Origin: Parapedobacter sp035556095
GTDB taxonomy: Bacteria > Bacteroidota > Bacteroidia > Sphingobacteriales > Sphingobacteriaceae
Assembly: GCF_035556095.1 (NCBI RefSeq)
Contig: NZ_DATMFT010000017.1
Location: 62,001 to 126,000, forward strand
Direction: 5' to 3'
DNA length: 64,000 bases
Shown: in pieces, positions 1 through 8,502 of the stretch
Layout: each line of letters starts with the position of its first letter
Position numbering within the stretch: position 1 is the stretch's first letter
Made by a program: the position numbers and the translations under genes
The notes under the pieces: model-generated
The model's database searches: none
Told to the model about the DNA's origin: nothing
What the model saw: the letters and a program-made list of their open reading frames with translations, nothing else

Positions 1-1049
1 TCGAAGCGCTGCAGCAGGAGCCAGACAATTATACGCCCAAATATGCCACCCAGCAAAAAATCTATACCGATTTGCTCAACGAGCTGGAGCAGGCAGCGGA
101 TACATTATGGAAATACAAAGACTTAAACACCTTTGGTGCGTCGGACATCATTTACAAAGGCGATAATGCGCTATGGGCCCGGTTTGCCAATTCGTTGCGG
201 TTGCGCTTAGCCACACGCATACGGGCGAAAGAACCCGCGCTGGCCATCCAGCATATCGAGGCGGCCATCGCGCAAGGTGTGTTCACCTCGAACGCGCACA
301 ATGCCGTTTTCCGGTATGCCGCCAGTGCACCCAATGAAGCGCCGCTGTACCGTGCCACGGTAACCGCAAACCGGAAAGACTTCGCCATATCCCATGTACT
401 GGTAAATGCACTGAAAGGCGAGCTCGGCCCCTTCGAAAGCGAGGACCCACGACTGACCGTGTATGCACTGCCCAATGAAGATGGCGCGTATATTGGCCAA
501 CCATACGGACTGCCGCTGGAAGCGGGAGGAATCAACGGGCCTACCGACATCAGCCTGCCGGGCATCGTGGTAAACGCTGCCAATTTTGCCGAGACGCTGC
601 AGGAATATGCAGAAGTGGCTTTCCTCATCTCAGAGTATGAGAACTGGAACGATGCCCCATACCGCAGTGGCGTACAGGCATCACTCGAAAAATGGGGTAT
701 CGACCCCACTACGGCCAAAGCCTATGCCGACGGCCTGCCTGGAGCAAGCCGCGAGACCGTACTCACACAAAAATATTTTGCACTCTTCACGCAGGGATTG
801 GAATCATGGGCTGAAATCAGAAGAACAGGGTACCCGACGTTTCTGGTAGAACCGGGCGACGTTGTGTGGCAACGGACCACCTCCAACGGGACAACAACCT
901 ACCGCTTTGAACCGATTTTTGGCAATGGCATCCCACAGCGGCTATTCTATCCCGCAAAAGAGCAGAGTGTAAACCGTGCGAATTACCAAGAAGCGCTGGC
1001 CAACCAGGGCGACGATGTCATCACTACGAAGGTGTGGTGGAATAAGTGA
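1..1049 (+). CDS. SusD-like outer-membrane lipoprotein, C-terminal part
   Basis: The reading frame is open from base 3 to a TAA at 1047-1049, so the gene starts before the window and its lipobox is not visible; the first possible internal start (TTG at 72) is not a real start. The visible 348 or so residues carry the GDNALWARFANSLRLRLA stretch and a C-terminal end (NRANYQEALANQGDD...KVWW) typical of the SusD-like_2 (PF12771) branch of SusD/RagB proteins. Such proteins form the surface lid of a SusC TonB-dependent transporter and bind an oligosaccharide or other nutrient. The partner susC presumably lies upstream, outside the window. The gene converges on the symporter gene and ends just before a hairpin shared by both. 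Family assignment is firm; the substrate is unknown. Confidence 0.88.
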   Translation, partial: EALQQEPDNYTPKYATQQKIYTDLLNELEQAADTLWKYKDLNTFGASDIIYKGDNALWARFANSLRLRLATRIRAKEPALAIQHIEAAIAQGVFTSNAHNAVFRYAASAPNEAPLYRATVTANRKDFAISHVLVNALKGELGPFESEDPRLTVYALPNEDGAYIGQPYGLPLEAGGINGPTDISLPGIVVNAANFAETLQEYAEVAFLISEYENWNDAPYRSGVQASLEKWGIDPTTAKAYADGLPGASRETVLTQKYFALFTQGLESWAEIRRTGYPTFLVEPGDVVWQRTTSNGTTTYRFEPIFGNGIPQRLFYPAKEQSVNRANYQEALANQGDDVITTKVWWNK

Positions 1050-1066
1050 GTTACCTTACATCTGAA

Positions 1067-1101
1067 CCTAAAAGCTATCCGGAATCCGGGTAGCTTTTAG
1101 G
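1067..1101. terminator. Hairpin between convergent genes
   Basis: CCTAAAAGCTATCCGG (1067-1082) and CCGGGTAGCTTTTAGG (1086-1101) form a 16-bp stem with one G-U pair and a 3-base loop. It lies between the partial SusD gene and the convergent symporter gene, and its right arm covers the symporter stop codon (1097-1099). There is no clear U-tract on either side, so it may act as a bidirectional terminator or only as an RNA 3'-end stabiliser. Confidence 0.6.
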
Positions 1102-2578
1102 CCTTTGCCGGTTTGGCAATCCCGAAAGAGCTAGCCCACAACATCAAATAAGTGAGCAATCCGTTGTAGATAATTAGTTCGAAACCGACCACATAGGCCG
1201 TGTATGGCACCACCACATACGTGTTGATTACATAGCACAGCAGTGGTGACAGCACGCAGATATACGGCACCAGCCGGTCGGCTACCGGCAGCTTGGTGAG
1301 GATGCCGAACGCAAAGAGTCCCAGCAACGGCCCGTAGGTGTAACTAGCCGCGGTAAAGATGGCATTAACCACCGAATCGTCGTTGATAATCCGGAACACC
1401 AGGATGACCAGCAGCATCACAATAGAGAACCCGAAGTGTACACGGTTGCGCGTGCGCACCAGTGCGCGGTCGTTGGGGTCGGCTTTCTTATTGAAATTGA
1501 GGAAGTCGACACAAAATGAGGTGGTGAGCGCGGTCAGTGCCGAGTCGGTCGTAGCGAATGTAGCGGCGGTGAGGCCCATCATAAACACGATACCGGGCAC
1601 AACGGCCAAATGGTGGAGGGCAATCTCTGGATACAGGTAATCCGGCGTGGGCATACTGGCCACGTCTATCCCGTTTTGGCCGGCATAGATATACAGCAAC
1701 GCTCCCACTGAAAGGAAAAAGAGATTGATGACCACGAAGATGGCCGTAAAGGTGAGCATATTCTTTTGCGCCTCCCCAATCGTTTTCATGCTCAGGTTTT
1801 TCTGCATCAGGTCTTGGTCGAGCCCGGTCATGGCCACCGTGACGAAGATACCACCAAGGAAATGCTTCCAAAAGTGGATGCGGTCACCCAGAAGGTCATC
1901 CCAAAAGAAAACCTTGGAATACGTGCTTTCCTTTACTGTCTCGATGGTTTCCAGCAGGCCCAAGCCCAGGCTATCGGCCATAAAGTAAATCGACAAGATA
2001 ACTGCCAGTACCAAAAAGAACGTTTGCATCATATCGGTGATGATGATGGTCTTGAGCCCCCCTTTATTGGTGTATAGCCAGATAAGCAACAGGCATAATG
2101 CGATGGTAACGGCAAAGGGTACATTCCATGCGTCGAAGATAAACCACTGCAGAATGATGGCCACCAGATAGAGGCGGAAGGCCGACCCGATGGTGCGCGA
2201 CACCAGGAAGATCATGGCACCTGTTTTATAACTCCGGTGGCCGAGGCGCTCCTCCAAGTAAGTGTAGATGGAGGTGAGGTTCATCCGGTAGTACAGCGGC
2301 AGCAGCACGTAAGCGATGATGATAAACCCCACCGCGTTGCCGAGGATGAACTGAAAATAACCGAAGTCGCTGTTGCCCACCGCTCCCGGCACGGAGATAA
2401 ACGTTACACCCGACAGGGCGGTGCCGATCATCCCGAATGCCACCATGTACCACTTGGCGCTACGGTTGGCCACGAAAAAGGTGGAGTTGTCGGCCGACTT
2501 ACGCGACGTGAAGTACGCTACGCCAAGCAGCAGTGTGAAATAAACCACCAGAAAAAGGAGGAGGACAATAGGTGTCAT
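1097..2578 (-). CDS. Sodium:solute symporter (SSS family), putative MurNAc/amino-sugar importer
   Basis: A 493-aa, almost wholly hydrophobic protein with about 13 predicted membrane segments. The N-terminus (LLLFLVVYFTLLLGVAYF then RKSADNSTFFVANRS) and the TGLDQDLMQKNLS motif are those of the SSS/SLC5 sodium:solute symporters, which couple uptake across the inner membrane to sodium. It is the last gene of block III, 12 bases after murQ1, behind two namZ genes. This context suggests it brings in MurNAc or a related sugar set free by NamZ in the periplasm; that substrate is inferred from neighbours only. Unlike a PTS, SSS transport does not phosphorylate, so a separate kinase would be needed before MurQ can act. 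The start ATG is at 2576-2578. A short copy of its first codons appears again downstream of murQ2. Confidence 0.9.
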   Translation of the reverse strand: MTPIVLLLFLVVYFTLLLGVAYFTSRKSADNSTFFVANRSAKWYMVAFGMIGTALSGVTFISVPGAVGNSDFGYFQFILGNAVGFIIIAYVLLPLYYRMNLTSIYTYLEERLGHRSYKTGAMIFLVSRTIGSAFRLYLVAIILQWFIFDAWNVPFAVTIALCLLLIWLYTNKGGLKTIIITDMMQTFFLVLAVILSIYFMADSLGLGLLETIETVKESTYSKVFFWDDLLGDRIHFWKHFLGGIFVTVAMTGLDQDLMQKNLSMKTIGEAQKNMLTFTAIFVVINLFFLSVGALLYIYAGQNGIDVASMPTPDYLYPEIALHHLAVVPGIVFMMGLTAATFATTDSALTALTTSFCVDFLNFNKKADPNDRALVRTRNRVHFGFSIVMLLVILVFRIINDDSVVNAIFTAASYTYGPLLGLFAFGILTKLPVADRLVPYICVLSPLLCYVINTYVVVPYTAYVVGFELIIYNGLLTYLMLWASSFGIAKPAKA

Positions 2579-2590
2579 GCAGTCTTTGCT

Positions 2591-3406
2591 TTAATGGTCG
2601 GCAACGCTTGAGTATTCAATGGCATTACGTACACTGCCATATTTTTCGAGTAAATCAGATGCGGTCTGTGCGTCGATACCGGTTTCTTCCATGATAATTC
2701 GGATACCCCGGCTGAATAGCTTGTTGTTTGTTAATTGCATATCTACCATTTTGTTTCCTTTTACACGCCCTAATTGGATCATCACCGTAGTGCTGATCAT
2801 ATTGAGCACGAGCTTCTGGGCCGTACCTGCTTTCATGCGGGTAGAACCCGTGACAAACTCGGGCCCGACAATGACTTCTATAGGGTACTTGGACTCACTT
2901 GCTATGGGTGTGTCAGCATTACAAACCACACAGCCTGTAACCAGTCCCATCTCATTGGCAGCCCGTAGCCCACCACACACGTAGGGGGTACTACCAGAGG
3001 CAGCAATGCCGACCACCACATCCTTAGAATTGATGTGGTAATCCTGCAAGTCAAGCCATGCTTGTTCTTCATCGTCTTCGGCAAATTCCACGGCCTTGCG
3101 GATGGCTTTGTCCCCCCCTGCAATGATACCAATGATCCAGTCATACGGCACCCCAAATGTAGGCGGACATTCTGATGCATCTAAGATACCGAGCCTACCA
3201 CTCGTTCCTGCACCGATATAAAACAATCGCCCCCCTGCTTTCATGGAAGCCACGGTAGCCGTTATTAAACGTTCAATCTGTGGCATCGATTTTTCTATAG
3301 CAACGGCGACTGTACGGTCTTCGTTATTGATATTTAACAATACTTCTCCGACCGACATTTTATCTAGGTTGCGGTAATTCGATTCTTTCTCCGTAGTATT
3401 CATCAT
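2591..3406 (-). CDS. murQ: N-acetylmuramic acid 6-phosphate etherase (first copy)
   Basis: A 271-aa cytoplasmic SIS-domain protein. MurQ cleaves the lactyl ether of MurNAc-6-phosphate to give GlcNAc-6-phosphate and D-lactate in cell-wall recycling. Visible family marks are the phosphosugar-binding loop GAGTSGRLGILDASECPPTFG (the Glu here matches one of the two known catalytic Glu of E. coli MurQ), the AVEFAEDDEEQAW segment with the second, and the GPEFVTGSTRMKAGTAQK block with a C-terminal UBA-like tail (TGIDAQTASDLLEKYG). The start is ATG-ATG at 3401-3406; either Met is possible. It sits between namZ2 (41 bases) and the symporter (12 bases) in one operon, as murQ, a transporter and namZ sit together in Bacillus. 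A second copy lies at 15656-16471, about five residues in six identical. Confidence 0.95.
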   Translation of the reverse strand: MMNTTEKESNYRNLDKMSVGEVLLNINNEDRTVAVAIEKSMPQIERLITATVASMKAGGRLFYIGAGTSGRLGILDASECPPTFGVPYDWIIGIIAGGDKAIRKAVEFAEDDEEQAWLDLQDYHINSKDVVVGIAASGSTPYVCGGLRAANEMGLVTGCVVCNADTPIASESKYPIEVIVGPEFVTGSTRMKAGTAQKLVLNMISTTVMIQLGRVKGNKMVDMQLTNNKLFSRGIRIIMEETGIDAQTASDLLEKYGSVRNAIEYSSVADH

Positions 3407-3426
3407 CTAAAAACACGATTGGTTTG

Positions 3427-3434
3427 CAAATGTA
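3427..3434 (-). promoter_or_regulatory. Possible -7 box for murQ1
   Basis: On the minus strand this reads TACATTTG, an exact match to the Bacteroidota -7 consensus TAnnTTTG, about 20 bases before the murQ1 start and in the only gap within block III. The nearest TTTG that could act as a -33 element is 25 bases upstream, longer than the usual 19-21. It may give murQ1 and the symporter a second, internal promoter. Confidence 0.35.
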
Positions 3435-3447
3435 AGTATTAAACAGC

Positions 3448-4713
3448 TTACTGGTAAGCCAAATATGCTCCTCTGCTGTTAACAAAGGTGGTAACTTCGC
3501 CCACCCAAGATTCAAAAATAGCTTCCGGGCGCTTCCCCGCCCTGATCATCTCGATTAATCGGTCAGTCCCGGTCAGGCGTTTGATTACCGCTTCGTTCCA
3601 AACAAGCTGATCGCCATGCACCTCGTGGATTGCCCACAACAACGCAATCCCTGCTCGGTACAATGCGTATTGGCTACGGTCTTTGACATGGACAAATATG
3701 CCATTGCAGGTCTCTCCATGGAGCTCGGGAGGCCGGCCAAGGTGGCTCTTCTGTTCGGGCACGAACGTCACGGCCTCAAAATCCACTCCCTTGAAATCCA
3801 ACTCCGACAGCAACCTAATCACCTGGTGGCTATCCAGCCATGGCGCTCCAATGTATTCAAACGGACAGTCTGTTCCCCGTCCTTCCGATACATTAAGTCC
3901 TTCAAATAGGCAAGTACCCCCATAGGCAATCACCGAATTCAATGTCAACAAGTTGGGGGATGGCTTCCGCCAGTCCAAGCCTGTATCATCAAACCACATG
4001 TTTCGCTTCCAGCCCTTCATATCAATCACGTGCAACACCGGTGCCACACCATCCCGAAGGAAGCCTTCGCCAATGTACATCCTCGCCAACTCGCCCATAG
4101 TCATGCCATGCCTGACCGGGATTTTCGCATAGGCCCCGAAGGTATAGCGGTGATCATCATCCGTCACAAAACCATCGACGGCAACACCATTCAGTGGATT
4201 TGGCCTATCCAGCACAATCACTTCCAGTCCATGTTCGCCGGCAGCCTCCATGACGAAACCCAGGATATTCACATGTTCGTAAAACCGCAGGCCAACCTCC
4301 TGTATATCGAAGATCACGACCTCCGCATTCCCGAGCATTTCCTTAGTGGGTTTGTGAGTCTCCCCATACAGCGAGTATTTAATCACTCCAGTTTCCGGGT
4401 CGATGGTCTTTTCATCGTCCCGCTTGATCGAGTAATCGTTGGAACGCACGTTAAATTCCATACCAAACAGCACTTCCAACGTCACGCCCGGATGCTGGTG
4501 CAGTGCATCGGCCAGGTGCGTACCATCGGCCAGCACCCCGCTGTGGTTGGCAACCAGGGCTACGCGCTTACCCTCGATTAAGTGGAAATACTCAGGGAAC
4601 AATCGATCGGCACCACAGGTGACTATGTGATCTCCATCAGCGGTACCGCACGCCATCGATAGCACGGCCAGGAACAGGCAAATTCCAACACGTCTCATAC
4701 CCACATTAATCAT
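3448..4713 (-). CDS. namZ: Divergent exo-beta-N-acetylmuramidase-like lipoprotein (NamZ/DUF1343, GH171), copy 2
   Basis: A 421-aa lipoprotein with lipobox LSMAC and the DUF1343/NamZ fold. NamZ enzymes remove MurNAc from the non-reducing end of peptidoglycan fragments. It keeps the family blocks VIVLDRPNPLNG, RHGMTMGELA, PSPNLLTLNS and CLFEGLNVSEGRGTDCPF. It differs from the two other NamZ proteins here at the hallmark PEHGFRG loop, which reads MEFNVRS: the Glu stays, His and the glycines are lost. QDVG is also QEVG. It may therefore have a different substrate or altered activity. The start ATG (4711-4713) overlaps the namZ1 stop region (ATGATTAATG); a second ATG at 4698 would give a cleaner signal peptide (MRRVGICLF). 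It is co-transcribed with namZ1, murQ1 and the symporter. Confidence 0.85.
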   Translation of the reverse strand: MINVGMRRVGICLFLAVLSMACGTADGDHIVTCGADRLFPEYFHLIEGKRVALVANHSGVLADGTHLADALHQHPGVTLEVLFGMEFNVRSNDYSIKRDDEKTIDPETGVIKYSLYGETHKPTKEMLGNAEVVIFDIQEVGLRFYEHVNILGFVMEAAGEHGLEVIVLDRPNPLNGVAVDGFVTDDDHRYTFGAYAKIPVRHGMTMGELARMYIGEGFLRDGVAPVLHVIDMKGWKRNMWFDDTGLDWRKPSPNLLTLNSVIAYGGTCLFEGLNVSEGRGTDCPFEYIGAPWLDSHQVIRLLSELDFKGVDFEAVTFVPEQKSHLGRPPELHGETCNGIFVHVKDRSQYALYRAGIALLWAIHEVHGDQLVWNEAVIKRLTGTDRLIEMIRAGKRPEAIFESWVGEVTTFVNSRGAYLAYQ

Positions 4714-5932
4714 AGATCAAATACTGCTCTCTCATCTGCTTAAACTCACCCAATGCCGGCTCCCAACTTTGATGAATTTCTTCATCGGAAATCCCATTTC
4801 TGATTTGCTGTTCCAATTTGTCGTTTCCAGCCAGTCTACTGAACGAACCTCTGAAAAAGTTGTCTTTATCAGGATGGGCCTCGTAGAGCTCCCTCAACCA
4901 AGACAAATTGATACGCCCACTGGTTTTGAACGAATCGGTATCGACTTCCCGGAGGTCTAGGCCGTAGCAGGTTTCGCCGAGGTGCTTGGGCTTCTCGCTC
5001 ATGCCCGGGATCGAAACCGGCGTGAACGAAAAGTCGAACTTGCCTTCCAACTTTGGGCTGCCAACAACAGAAAATGCAAACATCGTACCCCGGCCCTCGC
5101 TAATCTCCGTACCTTCAAATAAGCAGGTAGCGGGATATAACAGAATCGCTTGTTGGGTATTCAGGTTGGGCGAAGGGGGGATGGGTAGCGTATATGGCTT
5201 GCCGTGGTGATAGTTCAACATCGGGATGACCTTGATCTTGCACTGCACACCATCTGCCAACCACCGTTGACCGTTGATCATCCCTGCATACTCCCCGAAT
5301 GTCAACCCATGGGCGATGGGAATCGGATGCATTCCCACAAATGATTCAAACCCTTTCTCTAACACCGGACCATCCACATAACCATCATTGGGATTCGGCC
5401 GATCGAGGATAACCACCTCAATATCATTTTCTGCGCACGCTTCCATGATGTAATGGAGTGTGGAAACATAGGTATAAAAACGTACCCCTACGTCTTGCAT
5501 ATCGAAAACCATCACGTCCACACCGTCCAGATCGGCCGCTGTGGGTTTATATTTACCGCCAAAAAGTGATATCAGCGGCACGTCGGTTTTCTCGTCCACT
5601 TCGTCTACAATCTTAGCTCCAGCACTCGCATTACCTCTGAACCCATGCTCCGGACCGAACCCTTTCACCACATTGACACCCAATGCGATGAGACTGTCCA
5701 TACTTAGCTTATCCCCGATGACCGATGTGTTATTGATAGCCAATCCTACACGTTTACCCATTAAGTAAGGTACGTATTCTTCCGTACGGTCGGCTCCCGT
5801 TACGATGGGATTGTCGGCAACCGCAGCCGAATCTGCTGATGCTTGCCGCCCATGGCCGCCAGTGCCAGACCCACATGAAGGAAGCAGCAAGAAACTCGCC
5901 GTGACCCATCCTAAAAACTGTATTTTTTTCAT
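4706..5932 (-). CDS. namZ: Exo-beta-N-acetylmuramidase lipoprotein (NamZ/DUF1343, GH171), copy 1
   Basis: A 408-aa lipoprotein from the ATG at 5930-5932 (MKKIQFLGWVTASFLLLPSC, lipobox LLPSC). A TTG nine codons upstream keeps the frame open but would put charged residues before the signal peptide. DUF1343 proteins are NamZ exo-muramidases that release MurNAc from GlcNAc-MurNAc chains or MurNAc-GlcNAc disaccharides in the periplasm. The family blocks are all present: GFGPEHGFRG, MVFDMQDVGVRFYTYVST, VILDRPNPNDG, AHGLTFGEYA, PSPNLNTQQA and CLFEGTEISEGRGT. It is the first gene of block III and overlaps namZ2 by 8 bases. A 273-base gap upstream presumably holds its promoter, though I found no clear -7 box. 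Confidence 0.9.
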   Translation of the reverse strand: MKKIQFLGWVTASFLLLPSCGSGTGGHGRQASADSAAVADNPIVTGADRTEEYVPYLMGKRVGLAINNTSVIGDKLSMDSLIALGVNVVKGFGPEHGFRGNASAGAKIVDEVDEKTDVPLISLFGGKYKPTAADLDGVDVMVFDMQDVGVRFYTYVSTLHYIMEACAENDIEVVILDRPNPNDGYVDGPVLEKGFESFVGMHPIPIAHGLTFGEYAGMINGQRWLADGVQCKIKVIPMLNYHHGKPYTLPIPPSPNLNTQQAILLYPATCLFEGTEISEGRGTMFAFSVVGSPKLEGKFDFSFTPVSIPGMSEKPKHLGETCYGLDLREVDTDSFKTSGRINLSWLRELYEAHPDKDNFFRGSFSRLAGNDKLEQQIRNGISDEEIHQSWEPALGEFKQMREQYLIYD

Positions 5933-5944
5933 TCGAATAAATTT

Positions 5945-6106
5945 GTTTTTTAATGGCAATGAAGCTTACATAAATTATTCATATCCTTTTGTTTATGGCA
6001 ATTTATGCAGGTTTCATCTGTCTAAATTTGTTTATTCATCGCTTTTTTGTTTCTAAAGGCATTCATGCTGCCTTCGGCGGTTTTAATGGTGATGAAGCTA
6101 TCATGA
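5945..6106. repeat. Imperfect direct repeat upstream of block III
   Basis: TTTTAATGGCAATGAAGCT (5947-5965) recurs as TTTTAATGGTGATGAAGCT (6081-6099), 134 bases apart, in the 273-base gap before namZ1. An inverted pair ATCATGATT (6100-6108) and AATCATGAT (6135-6143) flanks the second copy. They may be regulator sites for block III or the trace of a small duplication; I see no gene in this gap. Confidence 0.4.
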
Positions 6107-6205
6107 TTTAGTCATTCCACTGTGTGATTTTGAAAATCATGATGGTTTCATTCTTTTATTTGTTTAGTTATAACAATTACCGGGTGTTGGATGTCGTCGT
6201 TGCGG

Positions 6206-8497
6206 TTACTCAGAAACGAACTCAATGAAACAAATTCCTCGCGGTGGTAGAGAAAACGAAATTGCCGACTGGCTACCGCGATATTCCCGAAGCTTACGCT
6301 TTCCTTTTTCATCGTGTAGATAAATCGTACCGCTATCTCCTATCCCATACTCGGCCGGATCTATTACGAAGTCGACATGATAATCTTGTCCGCTGATACT
6401 GGCCAATGCCACTGCCGCGTTTCCTGCTTCCGACCGCCAGGCCGATGCATACACCGAGGGGAAATCGCTTTCAAAACGGGTGACATTGCCGCTGCGGCCG
6501 GCATAGATCGAAAGCCGGGACACCGCGATGTTTTCCGTTGGAATGTCAAGGTGCGGCGGCCGCAGGAATTCGCCGAAAACAAAATAGTCCAATCCGGCTT
6601 GGCGGACACGGGACAGCCGCTCAAGGAAATCGATTTCATCTTTCCGGATGGTATCCAAGAAGGGCTGGTAATTAGCGATCATCGGTTGCATGCCCCAAAC
6701 AAACGAGCGGGCCTGCTCCATCAGAAACTGACTGTTGAACTCGGGGTCCAACGGTGTCTCAGTATCGTCGGGAGCCTGGTCCTGGGGCCACTTCTCGTCA
6801 TAAGGCGGTGTGAGCAACGAGGAATAATTCCCGAAGGTGATTCCATATTCATGGTAAACACTTTGGAAGAGTGGAATCGTTTGCCAATGATGTATCCCGG
6901 CGTAGCGCTCTTTACTCACTTGCAACGCCAAAAACAAATCCAGATGAGGCAGCCAATTCTCGCCTACGCCCTCACCGGCCAGCGCCTGCGTACCGCCCTG
7001 CGGAAAATTGGCCCGTATCAGCTGATCTTTTTGTGCCACATGCTGCATCCAATAATTTCCCCCGCCTACGGTGTGGCCGTGCGTAGGATCATAGCATCTC
7101 CTGTTGAGGCATATCTGATCCATATAGATTCCACCCAATCCATACTGATTAACTGCGGTATCAACCAGTGAAGCATATTTCTGTTTCCAGAAATCCGTCG
7201 CCTCACACATGTTGGTTAATGCTTTTTTAGTGAAAATATTATAAACATGGCTCAGCATATTGCCATTGATGTCTTTAGCGGCAAAGCGTTCGGCACCCTC
7301 GTCCACCCAACTTTGGGTTGATGGTCCCCACTTCAGGGCGTTCATGTACACCAGTGCATTGACTCCCCGCCGCTGCGCCTCACTTACCGCGGCTTTAAAC
7401 ACCTCGTCGCCGTCCCGCGGTGGGAAATACTCGGGGAACGAGTCGTCGTAGGATTGGCCATGCCACCAGTGCCACAATACACTGACGCGGCTACCGAGCC
7501 GCTCGCTCAACGCTGTGGCGGGGGGCAGTACATTTGACGCATGCCCCCTGTTCCATACCCAATAGCTGGTATTCTGTACCCAGTCGGGCACCTTTCCGTT
7601 GGCAAGGCGGCTATCCCTGCTCCAATGCTGTTTTTCGGCCCAACCCTTGTAGAGCCGGGCTGCCGTAAACCAATCTCCCTGGAAGCCACCGATAAAAAAT
7701 GCATAGGGTGGCTCGTAAGAAGACAGCTGCTCTTCATAGGGCGGGTAGTTTTCCACGCCGTAGACCAGCATGCCAGTGGTGTCAGTCGACAACGTAAATG
7801 TCTTGCTATAGGCCAGCGTATCATCACTGGCTAGGTAAATACCCGCACCATGGGGATTATACAGGGTGAGAAATTGCATCGACATGTGGCCGGGGTACTC
7901 CCACGCGAACCCGCTCCCACCCGGCGTCATCACGTCACGCGGCGATTTGAGCAGGGAGCCCATCCAATCGGGCGCTGCTAGTTCTTCATCTCCCAGATCC
8001 GCTAAACCGGCGACACGTGGAAACGTTACTTTGCGGATCAACAATCCGTTGGTACCGTCAAGCCGGATACGCCAGACGGACATCGCCGAATCTGGAATCA
8101 AGTCGATGGAAGCCGTCACACGGAAATCATCCGGAAGCCCTTCAAACCCGGTCCAGATCAGTTCCAGGCCGTCCGCGGTTTGCGAAGTCGAGAAATCGGA
8201 AGCCGCGTGGGCATCAATCTTCCGGGGCTTTTCCGTTCCATCGATGGCAATCTCCCAAGGCGACCCGCCGGAGAGGATGTCACTGACCAAAAATGATGCA
8301 TTCTCTTTCACTGACGTCATTTCCTGAAGCTCGCCGCTAGCGCCATTGAAGGCCAGCTTAAATTTGCCGTTTGTCAAACGCTCAACGTTTCCCCCGCCCT
8401 GTGCGTGACCCTCACAAAGGCCAGCAAACATTGCGACCAGTAAAAAGGCAAAAGACAGCATATTGCCTCGGTGGTCGAGATACAAACAAAACTTCAT
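6206..8497 (-). CDS. DUF6259-type glycoside hydrolase (alpha-galactosidase-like TIM barrel)
   Basis: A 763-aa secreted protein with a signal peptide (MLSFAFLLVAMFAGLCEGHAQ). Residues of roughly 30-300 look like a beta-sandwich and 300-640 like a TIM barrel with SVLWHWWHGQSYDDSFPEYFPPRDG, GVNALVYMNALKWG and GLGGIYMDQICLNRRC. The last has the strand-Asp arrangement of GH31/36-like retaining enzymes, and Asp in YMDQ is a candidate nucleophile. The C-terminus is another beta domain (IYLHDEKGKRKLREY). I assign DUF6259 from this pattern; the activity is not known. It is the last gene of block II, 5 bases after the GH42-like gene, so both probably process the same imported or surface-bound glycan. 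The Met at residue 13 is an alternative start. Confidence 0.7.
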   Translation of the reverse strand: MKFCLYLDHRGNMLSFAFLLVAMFAGLCEGHAQGGGNVERLTNGKFKLAFNGASGELQEMTSVKENASFLVSDILSGGSPWEIAIDGTEKPRKIDAHAASDFSTSQTADGLELIWTGFEGLPDDFRVTASIDLIPDSAMSVWRIRLDGTNGLLIRKVTFPRVAGLADLGDEELAAPDWMGSLLKSPRDVMTPGGSGFAWEYPGHMSMQFLTLYNPHGAGIYLASDDTLAYSKTFTLSTDTTGMLVYGVENYPPYEEQLSSYEPPYAFFIGGFQGDWFTAARLYKGWAEKQHWSRDSRLANGKVPDWVQNTSYWVWNRGHASNVLPPATALSERLGSRVSVLWHWWHGQSYDDSFPEYFPPRDGDEVFKAAVSEAQRRGVNALVYMNALKWGPSTQSWVDEGAERFAAKDINGNMLSHVYNIFTKKALTNMCEATDFWKQKYASLVDTAVNQYGLGGIYMDQICLNRRCYDPTHGHTVGGGNYWMQHVAQKDQLIRANFPQGGTQALAGEGVGENWLPHLDLFLALQVSKERYAGIHHWQTIPLFQSVYHEYGITFGNYSSLLTPPYDEKWPQDQAPDDTETPLDPEFNSQFLMEQARSFVWGMQPMIANYQPFLDTIRKDEIDFLERLSRVRQAGLDYFVFGEFLRPPHLDIPTENIAVSRLSIYAGRSGNVTRFESDFPSVYASAWRSEAGNAAVALASISGQDYHVDFVIDPAEYGIGDSGTIYLHDEKGKRKLREYRGSQSAISFSLPPRGICFIEFVSE

Positions 8498-8502
8498 AAT
8501 TA

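Noticed and set aside
6020..6115. Short minus-strand coding-like stretch (DSFITIKTAEGSMNAF) upstream of namZ1
   Set aside because: No start codon or ribosome site in frame and only about 27 codons; may be a leader or chance.
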